From: Alkalimonas amylolytica
GTDB taxonomy: Bacteria > Pseudomonadota > Gammaproteobacteria > Enterobacterales > Alteromonadaceae
Assembly: GCF_900107845.1 (NCBI RefSeq)
Contig: NZ_FNRM01000005.1
Span: forward strand, 186,001 to 250,000
Length of the DNA stretch: 64,000 nt
Direction of reading: 5' to 3'
How positions within the stretch are numbered: the first letter of the stretch is position 1; every line of letters begins with the position of its first letter. Of the stretch, positions 27,499 through 37,264 are shown in pieces. The notes below the pieces were generated by a model that worked only from the letters and a program-made list of their open reading frames with translations, was not told the origin of the DNA and made no database searches. The position numbers and the translations under genes are program-made.

Positions 27499-28572
27499 AT
27501 GAGCACCATGTTGAAACGTTTGATCGCGTGGTTGGTTTTACTCGGTGTGTTGGTATTTGCTGGGCAGCAATGGGGCTATCCCGCCTGGCAGAGCTGGTTA
27601 ACGGAGCGCGAAGTTGCCCGGATTGAGGCATTAAAATCCCTGCCTTTGCCTGTTGCGGCCCAGCCTGGCCGGTTGGATCCTGACCGTATGATGCAGGATT
27701 TAAGCTGGATGGCACATCCGGATCGTCAAGGGCGGGAATCGGGCCAGCCCGGCGCGCTGGCTACCCGCCACTGGCTGCTGGAGCAGTATCAGCAGATAGG
27801 CCTGCAGCCTGCCGGGGTCGAGGGCTACTTGCACGAGTACGAGGTGCAGGAACACATTCAGTTCAGTGGCGTTTTTCGCCAGCGTCAGCGCCACATTGAG
27901 GCCATCAGCAATGCGGCCAATGTGTTGGGTAGTTTGCCGGGCAAGCAAGCCGGACTGCCCTACATTGCTATCAGCGCCCATTACGATCATTTAGGCGTGC
28001 GCAATGGCGAGGTGTTTCATGGCGCCGATGACAATGCTTCTGGGGTGGCGGCTATGCTGGAGCTGGCACGTTATTTTGCGCAGCACCCGACCGAGCACCC
28101 TTTGCTGTTTATGGCGCTCGATAGCGAAGAAAAAGGCTTGCAGGGGGCGGTGGCGTTGTTTCGTGATCAGGCGATACGGCCAGATCAGCTGGCCTTTAAT
28201 GTCAATCTGGATATGCTAAGCCGGGATACCGAGCGGCAGCTGTTTGCCGTGGGCACCTACCAGCACCCCTGGCTGCATCCGTTGCTGGATCGGGTGCAAC
28301 AACAAAGTTCGGTCCGCCTGATACGGGCGCACGACAGGCCCTGGTGGCGGGCAGGACGCACCGAGAACTGGGTAAACAGCTCAGATCACGGTGTTTTCCA
28401 TCGCCATGGTGTGCCTTTTATTTATTTTGGCGTGGCCGACCATCCGGATTACCACACCCCCAGAGATACCAGTGATCGGGTTGATGCAGAATTTTATCAG
28501 GCGGTGAGTGAAACCGTGCTGGATTTTATACTGCGACTGGATCAGCAATTGGCCGCAAAGGCACAGCGTTAA
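27499..28572 (+). CDS. M28-family zinc metallopeptidase, membrane-anchored
   Basis: 357 aa aminopeptidase-type enzyme. One N-terminal membrane helix or signal (MLKRLIAWLVLLGVLVFAGQ), then the di-zinc ligands in order: SAHYDHLG (His, about 157), GADDNASGV (Asp, 177), ALDSEEKGLQG (Glu-Glu, 210-211), NLDML (Asp) and SSDHGVFHRHGVPFIYFG (His). All ligands are present, so it should be active, probably releasing N-terminal residues in the periplasm. ATG 27508 is an alternative start. Followed 70 nt later by the VC0807-like gene. Confidence 0.9.
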   Translation: MSTMLKRLIAWLVLLGVLVFAGQQWGYPAWQSWLTEREVARIEALKSLPLPVAAQPGRLDPDRMMQDLSWMAHPDRQGRESGQPGALATRHWLLEQYQQIGLQPAGVEGYLHEYEVQEHIQFSGVFRQRQRHIEAISNAANVLGSLPGKQAGLPYIAISAHYDHLGVRNGEVFHGADDNASGVAAMLELARYFAQHPTEHPLLFMALDSEEKGLQGAVALFRDQAIRPDQLAFNVNLDMLSRDTERQLFAVGTYQHPWLHPLLDRVQQQSSVRLIRAHDRPWWRAGRTENWVNSSDHGVFHRHGVPFIYFGVADHPDYHTPRDTSDRVDAEFYQAVSETVLDFILRLDQQLAAKAQR

Positions 28573-28642
28573 AGCGCTGCACAGGTGACATCCTATGAAC
28601 TTTGGGTATACTGGAGCGGATTGGATACAGTGTGAGTACAGC

Positions 28643-29371
28643 ATGAGTGAATCGGTAACCCCAGCCAAACCCGCCCGCAAAAAAGGCGGTTTTTTTAGCA
28701 ACCTGGTGTTTAACATCATTATTCCGGTGGTGATTTTAAGCAAGTTTAGCGGCGATGCGCACTTAGGGCCGATGTGGGCTTTGGTAGTGGCACTGGCATT
28801 TCCGGTGGTGTATGGCTGCTGGGACTTTGTCCAAAGCGATAAAGTGAATTTCTTCTCGGTGCTTGGGGTGATCAGTGTGCTACTAACCGGCGGCATTGGT
28901 TTGTTGCAGCTGGATCCGGCCTACATCGCCATTAAAGAAGCGGCGGTGCCGGCCGTGCTGGGTATCGCAGTGATCCTGACCCACAACACCCGTTATTCAC
29001 TGGTACGCAAATTGTTGCTGAACGATGATCTGATCCGCACCGATAAACTGGCAGAGGCGCTGGCTGCCAAACAAGCCACCGAGCTGTTTGAGCAAAAAAT
29101 TAAATTCAGCACTTACCTGCTGGCCAGCTCTTTCGCACTATCGGCGGTATTGAATTATGTGCTGGCCAAGTGGATCGTGGTAAGCCCGGCCGGTACCGAG
29201 GCGTTCAATGCTGAAATTGGCCGCATGACGGCGCTTAGTTTTCCGGTGATTGCCATTCCCTGCACCATTATTATGATGGGCGCCGTGCTCTATCTGTTTA
29301 GCCAGATTGGCAAATTGACAGGCGAGGAGCTGGATCAGTTTTTGGTTGGCGCGCCGGAAAGCTCAACCTAA
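28643..29371 (+). CDS. Polytopic membrane protein of the VC0807-like family
   Basis: 242 aa. Charged N-terminus (TPAKPARKKGG), then about six membrane helices: IIIPVVILSKF, MWALVVALAFPVVYG, FSVLGVISVLLTGGIGLL, a buried helical pair around 105-170, and a final pair ending in IIMMGAVLYLFSQIGKLTG. Family known as VC0807; function not established. A frame from 28595 exists, but the ATG at 28643 starts the charged leader and is preferred. Confidence 0.75.
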   Translation: MSESVTPAKPARKKGGFFSNLVFNIIIPVVILSKFSGDAHLGPMWALVVALAFPVVYGCWDFVQSDKVNFFSVLGVISVLLTGGIGLLQLDPAYIAIKEAAVPAVLGIAVILTHNTRYSLVRKLLLNDDLIRTDKLAEALAAKQATELFEQKIKFSTYLLASSFALSAVLNYVLAKWIVVSPAGTEAFNAEIGRMTALSFPVIAIPCTIIMMGAVLYLFSQIGKLTGEELDQFLVGAPESST

Positions 29372-29375
29372 TTTG

Positions 29376-30689
29376 TCAGTCAGCCGTGACTTCTTTCAGC
29401 CGCCAAGCAAACAGGACGCCCAAAGCGCTCATGGCGGCAAATAGCACCAGCACTGCAAACAGCGACCAACTGGCTACCAGAGCGCTGATCAAGCCGGTGA
29501 GTAATAACAAAGCACCGATCACGGTATTACTGACCGAGACATAGTCGGTGCGTTTGTTGCCGCCGGCCATATCCAGCAAATAGGTTTTGCGACCGACCCG
29601 CACTCCGGCATGAGCAATACTCAGCAGCATAAACAGCAGCGGGTAAAACCAGAAGTTGGCAAACAAAGCCCACTCCAGCTGGCTGGCGATAGCTGCCAGT
29701 AGGCAAAACACAGAGGCGAGCGCTGCTGCCAGCAAGAGCACCCGACGGCTGGACCAGTCGGCCAGCCAGCCCCAAAAGCTGGAACTCAGCAAACTGGCCA
29801 GACTGCTGGCCAGCAAAAAAGCCCCTAACAAAGCGCCTGAACTGCTGTGCTGCTGCGCCAGCACAATCAAAAAAGGCGTTGCCAGTGCCGAGCTGAGCAG
29901 TAGCGCCCGGGTTATCACGAAATGGCGAAACAGCTCATCGTTCCGTAGCAGCGCTAAGTTGGCAAAAGCTTGTCGCATGGCGTTGCCACCGCCGCTGGTT
30001 TCACCAGGCTCTTCCTCAATCTGACTGAATAAGGTGGCAGCGCCAAACCACAGCATGGCGGCTCCCAGTAATAACAGCACATAGATTAGTACACCGGCCT
30101 CTTTGGCGCTGCCAAGCAGCCAGAGTGATACGCCCGTGGTCAGCAAGCCGGATAAGGTACTAGCCAGGCCGGTCAGACGGCCACGACGTTGTTTGGGGAT
30201 GGTTTTGCCCTGCACATCTTTCATTGCCACCGAGTTGAGGCCACGCCCCAGGCTGAAAACCACCAACAAGCCTAAAATGGCCAGTCCGGCGCTTAGCCCT
30301 TCCAACCAGAGCACCACCAACACCATGCCAAACAAACTGAGTGCCTGGATGATGGCACCCAACACCAGAAAAGGTTTGCGCAGCGCATGCTGACGCACCC
30401 AGGCGCCAATTAGCAATTGTGGTAATAAGGAACCGGACTCGCGAATAGGCACCAACCAGGCAATCAGTGCTGCCGGGGCGCCGACCGCTGTCATCAGCCA
30501 GGTCAGCACGGTTTTCGGGCTGGTCAGTAAATCACCCAGGCTGGTCAGAGTTTGGCTGAACAGAATTAAGAAAAAGTTGCGCGGTACTTCGGTACAGGCC
30601 TGCTCGGAAATATCCTTGCAGGCGCGGGCATCTTCCTCGTTCGCGATCAGGCTGTACAGCTTGTCCATTTTTTCCTGCGATGGGTTCAC
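29376..30689 (-). CDS. MFS transporter with an N-terminal cytosolic extension
   Basis: 437 aa, about 12 membrane helices starting near residue 35. N-terminal extension MDKLYSLIANEEDARACKDISEQACTEVPRNFF is unusual for MFS proteins and may be regulatory. GRLTGLASTLSGLL and GRKTYLLDMAGG occupy loop positions. Substrate unknown. Starts at GTG 30689 behind a perfect GGAGG; divergent from the ABC exporter operon. Confidence 0.82.
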   Translation of the reverse strand: MNPSQEKMDKLYSLIANEEDARACKDISEQACTEVPRNFFLILFSQTLTSLGDLLTSPKTVLTWLMTAVGAPAALIAWLVPIRESGSLLPQLLIGAWVRQHALRKPFLVLGAIIQALSLFGMVLVVLWLEGLSAGLAILGLLVVFSLGRGLNSVAMKDVQGKTIPKQRRGRLTGLASTLSGLLTTGVSLWLLGSAKEAGVLIYVLLLLGAAMLWFGAATLFSQIEEEPGETSGGGNAMRQAFANLALLRNDELFRHFVITRALLLSSALATPFLIVLAQQHSSSGALLGAFLLASSLASLLSSSFWGWLADWSSRRVLLLAAALASVFCLLAAIASQLEWALFANFWFYPLLFMLLSIAHAGVRVGRKTYLLDMAGGNKRTDYVSVSNTVIGALLLLTGLISALVASWSLFAVLVLFAAMSALGVLFAWRLKEVTAD

Positions 30690-30788
30690 GACGCCTCCGG
30701 GTGGTGATTTTGACGAAAAAAGTCGCCTTCAGACTTCGATAGCTTTAGTCTAACAGGCTAGCGCATTGAATTTTAGTCATTTTTATTC

Positions 30789-30804
30789 TGGCACTGATAT
30801 TGCT
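30789..30804 (+). promoter_or_regulatory. Candidate sigma-54 promoter of the ABC exporter operon
   Basis: TGGCACTGATATTGCT is an excellent -24/-12 match. Predicted start near 30815, 40 nt before ATG 30855. Confidence 0.7.
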
Positions 30805-30854
30805 CACTACTATTACTGAATGTGCCTTAAGTTATTTAATGCAAGGAGCTTTGT

Positions 30855-31676
30855 ATGCATTTGCCCGTTTGGTCCCATATCTGGCTGCTTAGCCAGATAG
30901 AATGGCAGCGGTTGTTTGTTACCCGGCGAGGTTGGCTAACCCTGGCGGCATTTTGCCTGCTGTGGTTTTTATTGCTGCGTTATGTTGTCATGCCGCTTAG
31001 TCAGTGGATGTTGGATCCTGCCATTATCGAAGGTGCTGAAATGATGGCCGGTTGGGTGGATCTGCGGCAATTGCTGCTGTGGCCACGACCTGAGCTGAGC
31101 TTATTTTGGTTGCTGGCCTTGCTGCTGACACCGGCTGCTGCGGTGCTCTTTAGCGCCGGCCAGATTTGCCGTGACCGCAGCCGTGGTACCTTGCGTTTTT
31201 ACAGTTTGCGGGTTGATCGGGATAGCATCTTGTTGGGGCGCCTTTTGGGTCAGTTGCTGGTGCAGGGCACTTTGCTGCAGCTGGCGCTGCTGGCTTGTTT
31301 GCTGCTGGCGTTATGGCAGGGCGCGCCTTTAAGTGGCGATTTGTTGAGTGCCATGGTGTTTTGCTGGCTCTTTGTGATGCTTACCCTGTTGCCTTTTACC
31401 GTCTTGATGAGCCTGATGTCGGTCTGGCTGAACTCTAGCCGGGCTGCTGTCAGCATGGCCATCTTGCTGCTGACGTTACTGCCTTTGTTGCTGGGGGTGC
31501 TAGTCTATTACTGGCCACAAGCCCTTCCGGCTTTTGCCTGGCTGCCCGGAGCTCAGATCCCGGTACTTGTCAACAGTTCACCCTGGCAGCCCTGGGCAGA
31601 GCTTGGTTTGCCTGTTGGTCAGGCGTTACTGTTATTAACCTTGTCTCTGGTAAGTTTTCGGCGGAGGTCCTTATGA
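30855..31676 (+). CDS. ABC-2 type transporter permease (NosY/GldF-like)
   Basis: 273 aa, about six membrane helices: 25-45, 80-97, 130-160, 165-190, 195-218 and 245-265, with GQICRDRSRGTLRFYSLRVDRD between the second and third, the coupling-helix region of ABC-2 permeases. Overlaps the ATPase gene (TTATGA). Probably an exporter or membrane-assembly transporter; substrate unknown. Strong ribosome site (AAGGAG). Sigma-54-type promoter directly upstream, and the next transcription unit is a PEP-CTERM gene with the same kind of promoter. Confidence 0.85.
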   Translation: MHLPVWSHIWLLSQIEWQRLFVTRRGWLTLAAFCLLWFLLLRYVVMPLSQWMLDPAIIEGAEMMAGWVDLRQLLLWPRPELSLFWLLALLLTPAAAVLFSAGQICRDRSRGTLRFYSLRVDRDSILLGRLLGQLLVQGTLLQLALLACLLLALWQGAPLSGDLLSAMVFCWLFVMLTLLPFTVLMSLMSVWLNSSRAAVSMAILLLTLLPLLLGVLVYYWPQALPAFAWLPGAQIPVLVNSSPWQPWAELGLPVGQALLLLTLSLVSFRRRSL

Positions 31677-32578
31677 CAGCAGTGATTGCCTGCACTGGCT
31701 TAAGTAAAAGCTTTGGTGACAAAACAGTGCTGAAGGAGCTGGATTTTCAGATTGAGGCTGGAGCTCCGGTCGCTTTAGTTGGTGCCAATGGCGCAGGTAA
31801 AACCACTCTGCTTAGCCTGTTGTGTGGTTACCTAACACCGGATCAGGGACATATCCAGGTGTTAGGGCGGATGCCTGGCAGCCAAGGGTTAAATGGTCGT
31901 CTTGGTGCCTTGCCACAGGACGCACAGTTCGACCCGGATTTTAGCTTGGCCAGGCAATTGCAGTGGCTGGCTCGTCTGCAGGGTATGACGGCATCCAAGG
32001 CCAACACAGAAGCTGAGCGGGTACTGGCGCTGGTGGATTTAACCGCCGAGGCAGGTTTGAAAGTCGCCCAGCTAAGCCATGGCATGCGCAAGCGGCTGGC
32101 CATTGCACAGGCGCTGTTGGGCGAGCCTGAGCTGGTGGTGCTGGATGAGCCGACCGCAGGGTTGGATCCTTTGCATGCCAAATCCCTGCGGGATTGCATC
32201 CAGCAACAAAGTACGCACTGTACCTTTGTGATCAGCTCGCACAATTTGTTTGAGCTGGAGCAACTATGTGGCACTGTGTTGATGCTGGAACAAGGCAAAA
32301 TCCGCCAGCAAGCGACTCAGGCTAGTGAAACTGGTGTGCTGCGTTTGCAACTGTGTCAGGAAAACAGTCAGCAGCTGCTGCCTTTGTTGCAGCAACTGCC
32401 TGGCTTTGTAAAGTTACAGCTGGTGAACAAGCTGCAACTGGAACTGCAGTACGATGCTGTGCGGGCGGCCGATTTTGATGTCCAGCTGCTGCAGTTGCTG
32501 CATCAGCAGAGCATGGACTATCGGCAGCTAAGCCGGGGACAGTCACTGGAGCAACAGCTATTCCAGTCAGGTGGCTAA
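31673..32578 (+). CDS. ABC transporter ATP-binding protein
   Basis: 301 aa. Walker A GANGAGKTTLL near residue 38, Q loop LPQDAQF, signature LSHGMRKRLAIAQAL, Walker B LVVLDEPTAGLDP, H loop VISSHNLFE. The C-terminal 85 residues are Gln/Leu-rich and not part of the core, as in exporters of the CcmA/NosF type. Works with the preceding permease; translationally coupled behind GGAGG. Confidence 0.92.
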   Translation: MTAVIACTGLSKSFGDKTVLKELDFQIEAGAPVALVGANGAGKTTLLSLLCGYLTPDQGHIQVLGRMPGSQGLNGRLGALPQDAQFDPDFSLARQLQWLARLQGMTASKANTEAERVLALVDLTAEAGLKVAQLSHGMRKRLAIAQALLGEPELVVLDEPTAGLDPLHAKSLRDCIQQQSTHCTFVISSHNLFELEQLCGTVLMLEQGKIRQQATQASETGVLRLQLCQENSQQLLPLLQQLPGFVKLQLVNKLQLELQYDAVRAADFDVQLLQLLHQQSMDYRQLSRGQSLEQQLFQSGG

Positions 32579-32708
32579 GCCAACAAACTGAAAAGTGTCG
32601 GTTTTTTTATCATAGATTGGATTGCTCTAACGTGGGTAATAGTTAGAACGATAGCGTATTAAAAATAAGCGCATATAAAACAGTAGGTAATGTCAGCGTA
32701 TAAATTTT

Positions 32709-32724
32709 GGGCACATCTTTTGCT
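32709..32724 (+). promoter_or_regulatory. Candidate sigma-54 promoter of PEP-CTERM gene 1
   Basis: GGGCACATCTTTTGCT: -24 GGGCAC, -12 TTGCT, exact spacing. Predicted start about 32735. An inverted repeat TCTAAC-N10-GTTAGA lies about 80 bp upstream and could be an activator site. Confidence 0.65.
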
Positions 32725-32805
32725 AGGTCAGAGAGATCTATGATCACACAACTCCAAAAAACGGATCCGTTGTTTGGCTTACTGGATGCTTTAGGGATGA
32801 AATTT

Positions 32806-33438
32806 ATGAAGACATCGTTGTTTGCCGGGGCTGGTGCCCTGATGCTTGGTTTGGTGTTCTCGGCACATGCTGCTTTGATTGGTACCATTACGCATGATTA
32901 TGGGCTTGGTTACAGCACCCCGAGTCTTGGTGGTGCAAGTTGTGATCGAGTGCACAGCAACTTTCTAGAAATCAGAACCCCAGGAAGTCGCGGGCCTGCG
33001 ACCGGATGTCAGCGCTTTTACGATGTTTTTGATTTTTCGACTTTAAACTTTGATGCGATTGATGGTTTTGAGCTAACCTTGAGCTTTTCCCATACGCAAG
33101 GAACTCTCAAAAACTGGCATGCCCGGCCAGCAGCTGGTGCAAAAACGGAAGATGGCAGTGGCCAATTATTTCAGCTTACTTCTACGCCAAACAGACTAAC
33201 AAGCCAGACCTTTTGGTTTGATAGCAGTCTTGATGTCTTTGATAGCATTGTAAGCAATCAATCGTTTTATTTGTGGATGGCACAAGAGAGTTTTGCTCTT
33301 GGTGCATCGCAAAATTTCCGCTTATACGATGCAACGCTCAATATCTATGGCTCAGAGCCAGCAGCATCAGTCCCGGCACCGGCCACCTTTATATTAGTGG
33401 GCTTGGGGTTGCTGGGTCTGAGCCTGCGTCGTCGCTAA
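32806..33438 (+). CDS. PEP-CTERM sorting-domain protein 1
   Basis: 210 aa. Signal peptide MKTSLFAGAGALMLGLVFSAHA, a beta-rich mature domain (ALIGTITHDYG...; DVFDFSTLNFDAIDGFELTLSFSHTQG resembles a jelly-roll), and the C-terminal tripartite tag VPAPATFILVGLGLLGLSLRRR: P-A-P variant of the PEP motif, hydrophobic helix, Arg cluster. Exosortase is expected to cleave at the motif and deliver the protein to the cell surface or extracellular matrix. ATG 32806 has AGGGA eight bases upstream; earlier in-frame starts overlap the predicted promoter. Two Cys are present. Confidence 0.88.
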   Translation: MKTSLFAGAGALMLGLVFSAHAALIGTITHDYGLGYSTPSLGGASCDRVHSNFLEIRTPGSRGPATGCQRFYDVFDFSTLNFDAIDGFELTLSFSHTQGTLKNWHARPAAGAKTEDGSGQLFQLTSTPNRLTSQTFWFDSSLDVFDSIVSNQSFYLWMAQESFALGASQNFRLYDATLNIYGSEPAASVPAPATFILVGLGLLGLSLRRR

Positions 33439-33461
33439 AGCAAGCGTCACTCCTGTTTTTT

Positions 33462-33493
33462 GCAAAAAGGCCTGCTGCAACAGGCCTTTTTGC
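33462..33493. terminator. Bidirectional intrinsic terminator
   Basis: Perfect 13-bp inverted repeat with A run before and T run after, between the convergent PEP-CTERM gene and the amidohydrolase. Confidence 0.92.
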
Positions 33494-33496
33494 TGC

Positions 33497-34783
33497 TTAC
33501 TTAACTCGCTGACCACCTTTCACCACGATCGGAATGGCTTCCAGCAGGCGAATATTCTGCAAAGGATTGCCTTCAACGGCAACCATGTCGGCATAAGCAC
33601 CAGGCTCTAACAGGCCTACGTTCAACTGGCCTTGCTCATTGCGCCAATCCAGCAGGGTAGCGGCATGCAGGGTGGCGCTTTGAATGGCCTGCAGCGGTGT
33701 CATGCCCCAGTCCACCATATAAGCAAATTGACGGCCATTCTGGCCATGGGTGTAGACACCGGCATCGGTGCCATAAGCCATTTTGACACCGGCGGCGACT
33801 GCACGGCGGAAGTTCTCCCGCTGCAGCTGGCCAACTTGCCGTTCTTTTTCCAGCGATTCCGGTAAGATGCCGGCGGCCTCTCCCTCTCCTAAGATAAAAT
33901 CGCTGACATAAATATCCATGACCAGGTAAGTGCCACGCTCGGCCGCCATAGCTAGCACCTCGTCGTTTAAGAAGCTGGCGTGCTCAATCGAATCGACACC
34001 GGCTTCAATGGCGCGTTTCATGCCATGCAAACCATGGGCATGCGCAGCTACTTTAGCGCCGCGATCATGGGCTTCAGCCACCAGCGCTTGCATCTCTGCC
34101 AGACTGAACTGGCTGGCGTTGACATCGGTGTTGCGGGACAAGACCCCACCGGTTGCTGTGAACTTGATCAGGTTGGCGCCATACTTCATGTTTTCCCGTA
34201 CCCGGGTGCGAACCTCATCGGGACTATTGGCAACACCAAAACCCCTGGCGGCATAGGTATGAGGCAGCAAGTTGTTGTCGCAGTGACCACCGGTAATGCA
34301 AATTGAGTGGCCGGCTACCCGCATTCTTGGTCCCTGGATCTCGCCTTCATCAATGGCATTGCGTAAATCCACATCGGCAAAGCCTGCCGCTCCGACGTTG
34401 CGCACTGATGTAAAACCGGCTTTCAGGGTCACTTCGGCCGCTGTCACCCCAAAAATCGCCTGGCGCGCTGGAGTGCTATTGAGCCGGCGGTAACCATGCT
34501 GCTGTGGGTTGGAGGTAAGATGGACATGCATATCAATCAAGCCCGGCAGCACGGTATAACCGGATAAATCCAGCGTGGGGATGCTGCGCTGCTCAGCGGA
34601 TAACTGGCGCACGGGCAGAATGTTCACAATGCGCTGGTCCGCTACCAGAATGGCTTGATTGCTTTTTAGCTCACCGCTTTGCACATCCAGCAATTGGCCG
34701 GCCAGGATCAGCTGATCGGCAGCGGTTGCTATGGAGCTGACCAGCAAGAGCAACAGGGCAGATAGGGGCAGAGAGGTTCTCAT
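33497..34783 (-). CDS. Secreted metal-dependent amidohydrolase (Xaa-Pro dipeptidase/imidazolonepropionase-like)
   Basis: 428 aa with a signal peptide (LPLSALLLLLVSSIATA). Amidohydrolase barrel: first metal pair in GLIDMHVHLTS, KFTATGG with the bridging Lys, [24 protein letters not shown] (two His), and YGTDAGVYTHGQN with the catalytic Asp. Members of this branch hydrolyse dipeptides, N-acyl amino acids or organophosphates; the substrate cannot be told. It is clearly paralogous to the gene at 48532-49815. Followed directly upstream by ubiK (4 nt apart). Confidence 0.88.
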   Translation of the reverse strand: MRTSLPLSALLLLLVSSIATAADQLILAGQLLDVQSGELKSNQAILVADQRIVNILPVRQLSAEQRSIPTLDLSGYTVLPGLIDMHVHLTSNPQQHGYRRLNSTPARQAIFGVTAAEVTLKAGFTSVRNVGAAGFADVDLRNAIDEGEIQGPRMRVAGHSICITGGHCDNNLLPHTYAARGFGVANSPDEVRTRVRENMKYGANLIKFTATGGVLSRNTDVNASQFSLAEMQALVAEAHDRGAKVAAHAHGLHGMKRAIEAGVDSIEHASFLNDEVLAMAAERGTYLVMDIYVSDFILGEGEAAGILPESLEKERQVGQLQRENFRRAVAAGVKMAYGTDAGVYTHGQNGRQFAYMVDWGMTPLQAIQSATLHAATLLDWRNEQGQLNVGLLEPGAYADMVAVEGNPLQNIRLLEAIPIVVKGGQRVK

Positions 34784-34787
34784 TGGA

Positions 34788-35075
34788 TTACTCCTGATCC
34801 GAGCTGGGTGGCGCAGCTTTTGGTGGCGCTGGCTGCTGAGCGGTGATAATGGCTTGCACCTGAAGTTCCAAGGCTTCTACTTTTTCTCGGGTACGAGCCA
34901 GCACCTGGCGTTGGACGTCGAATTCTTCCCGGCTGATCACATCCAGATCAGCTAACTTCTGCTGCAGCACCACTTTGATTTTGCTTTCGATGTCATCAGC
35001 TGCTTGCCGAACTCGGGCCGGGATCACGGCACCAATTTGTTTAGCCAGCTCTTCAACTTTTTTTGGATCGATCAT
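34788..35075 (-). CDS. ubiK: UbiK-type ubiquinone biosynthesis accessory factor (YqiC/BMFP family)
   Basis: 95 aa. MIDPKKVEELAKQIGAVIPARV and ISREEFDVQRQVLARTREKVEALE (coiled coil) match the BMFP/YqiC family that helps the aerobic Ubi complex assemble. The frame opens at GTG 35084, but ATG 35075 has AAAGG at suitable distance and starts the conserved MIDPK. Charged/proline tail. Divergent from rep. Confidence 0.88.
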   Translation of the reverse strand: MIDPKKVEELAKQIGAVIPARVRQAADDIESKIKVVLQQKLADLDVISREEFDVQRQVLARTREKVEALELQVQAIITAQQPAPPKAAPPSSDQE

Positions 35076-35207
35076 AATGGGCACCTTTGCCTGGGGTTGT
35101 ATCCGTTGAAACTCAGTATAACAAAGCTTACGCTGCTCTTTTAGTTGATTTTCCGGTAAACTTGCTGGCCATTCCCCGCAGCCAGTACGGAGCTTTGCCG
35201 CTAGCCG

Positions 35208-37226
35208 ATGAAATTAAACCCTCAGCAAAATGAAGCGGTGCATTATATCTCGGGCCCTTGTCTGGTACTGGCGGGTGCAGGCAGCGGTAAAACCAGGGTA
35301 ATCATCAACAAAATTGCTTATCTGATAGAGCAATGCCAGTTGCCGGCCCGACATATCGCTGCAGTGACCTTTACCAACAAAGCTGCTCGGGAAATGAAAG
35401 AGCGTATTAGTTTGCAGCTGCCTAAACCTGCCTGCCGTGGCCTCACTATTTCGACCTTTCATACCCTTGGTCTGAATATTCTGAAAAAAGAGTACCGAGC
35501 GCTTGGTTATAAGGCCAGTTTCAGTTTGTTTGATGATCAGGATTCTATGGCTTTGCTTAAGGAGCTGACCGAAGCGGACTACCTGGGCGATAAAGACTTA
35601 CTAAAACAACTGCAGAGCAAAATTTCCAACTGGAAGAATGATTTGATGTTGCCGGAGCTGGCCCTGCAGCAGGCAACGCAACCTGAAGAGCTGTTGCAGG
35701 CGCAGTATTACCAGCGTTATAGCCAGCTGCTCAAAGCCTACAATGCGTTTGACTTTGATGATTTGATTCTATTGCCTACCTTGTTGATGCAACATCAACA
35801 CGAGGTACGCGAGCGCTGGCAGCAAAAAATCCGTTATTTGTTGGTGGATGAGTACCAGGATACCAATACCAGCCAGTATCAGTTGGTGAAACTGCTGGTA
35901 GGCGAGCGGCAGCGTTTTACTGTGGTCGGTGATGATGATCAGTCGATCTATTCCTGGCGTGGTGCCAGGCCGCAGAACCTGGCCTTGTTGCAGCAGGATT
36001 TTCCTAGCCTGAAGCTGATTAAGCTGGAACAGAACTACCGCTCTTCGGAGCGTATTTTAAAAGCAGCCAACATTCTGATTGCGAATAATCCGCATGTGTT
36101 TGATAAGCAGCTATTCAGTGAGATTGGCTATGGTATGCCGCTCAAAGTCCTGCCGTGCAAACACGAAGAAGATGAAGCTGAGAAAGTTGTGGCTGAGATC
36201 ATCTCGCATCGTTTTACCAACCGCACCCATTACAAGGATTATGCTCTGCTGTATCGCAGTAATCATCAGGCACGGATTTTTGAAAAAGCGCTGATGAACA
36301 ACCGTATTCCTTACCGTATTTCAGGTGGTACTTCCTTTTTCTCCCGGGCCGAAATCAAAGATGTGATGGCGTACTTGCGACTCTTGGTGAATCAGGATGA
36401 TGACAATGCGCTGTTACGTATTATCAATGTTCCACGACGCGAGATAGGTGCAGCCACGCTGGAAAAGCTGGGTACCCTGGCGCATGAACAGCAGGTCAGT
36501 CTGTTTGCCAGTTGCTTTTTACCCGAGTTGTCGCAGCGGTTGCCAGCGCGTGGCTATCAGGCAGTGCAACACTTTGCCAATTGGATTTTGGCGTTAACCG
36601 AGCAGGTGAAACGCGCTGAACCATCCGATGCCATTCGTGACTTGATCCGACAAAGCCATTACGAAGCCTGGTTGTTCGAAAGCAGCAACAGCCCGAAAGC
36701 AGCGGAAATGGCGATGAAAAACGTCAACGAGTTGTTTCGCTGGATTGTTGAGATGCTGGAAGGCAAAGACGATGAAGAGCCGATGACCTTGTCAGAGGTG
36801 GTCAGCCGCTTGACGCTGCGTGATATGATGGAACGGCAGGAGCAGGATGAACAGTCCGATCAGGTGCAATTACTGACCCTGCATGCCTCCAAGGGGCTTG
36901 AGTTTCCCTATGTGTTTATGGTGGGTGTGGAAGAAGGGATTTTGCCGCACCAGGGCAGCATTGATGCTGACAACATTGAAGAAGAGCGGCGGCTTGCTTA
37001 TGTAGGTATTACCCGGGCACAGCGTGAGCTGTTTTTCACTTACGCCAAAGAAAGACGGCAGTATGGCGAGGTGCTCCGGCCTGAACCAAGCCGCTTTTTG
37101 TATGAACTGCCTCAGGATGATCTGGATTGGCAGCACAGTGCTGCGCCTAAAACCGCCGAGCAACGTCAGCAAAGTGGCAAAGCCAATATTGATCGGTTAC
37201 GACAACTTTTAAAAAAGCCGGATTAA
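35208..37226 (+). CDS. rep: ATP-dependent DNA helicase Rep
   Basis: 3'-5' helicase of the UvrD/Rep superfamily that helps forks through obstacles. 672 aa: motif [14 protein letters not shown], Ia [97 protein letters not shown]. The length and [11 protein letters not shown] start fit Rep better than UvrD, which is longer. Confidence 0.95.
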   Translation: MKLNPQQNEAVHYISGPCLVLAGAGSGKTRVIINKIAYLIEQCQLPARHIAAVTFTNKAAREMKERISLQLPKPACRGLTISTFHTLGLNILKKEYRALGYKASFSLFDDQDSMALLKELTEADYLGDKDLLKQLQSKISNWKNDLMLPELALQQATQPEELLQAQYYQRYSQLLKAYNAFDFDDLILLPTLLMQHQHEVRERWQQKIRYLLVDEYQDTNTSQYQLVKLLVGERQRFTVVGDDDQSIYSWRGARPQNLALLQQDFPSLKLIKLEQNYRSSERILKAANILIANNPHVFDKQLFSEIGYGMPLKVLPCKHEEDEAEKVVAEIISHRFTNRTHYKDYALLYRSNHQARIFEKALMNNRIPYRISGGTSFFSRAEIKDVMAYLRLLVNQDDDNALLRIINVPRREIGAATLEKLGTLAHEQQVSLFASCFLPELSQRLPARGYQAVQHFANWILALTEQVKRAEPSDAIRDLIRQSHYEAWLFESSNSPKAAEMAMKNVNELFRWIVEMLEGKDDEEPMTLSEVVSRLTLRDMMERQEQDEQSDQVQLLTLHASKGLEFPYVFMVGVEEGILPHQGSIDADNIEEERRLAYVGITRAQRELFFTYAKERRQYGEVLRPEPSRFLYELPQDDLDWQHSAAPKTAEQRQQSGKANIDRLRQLLKKPD

Positions 37227-37264
37227 CACCTTGTCAAATAGCCGCGCGGTCTTTTTGTCGGGTG

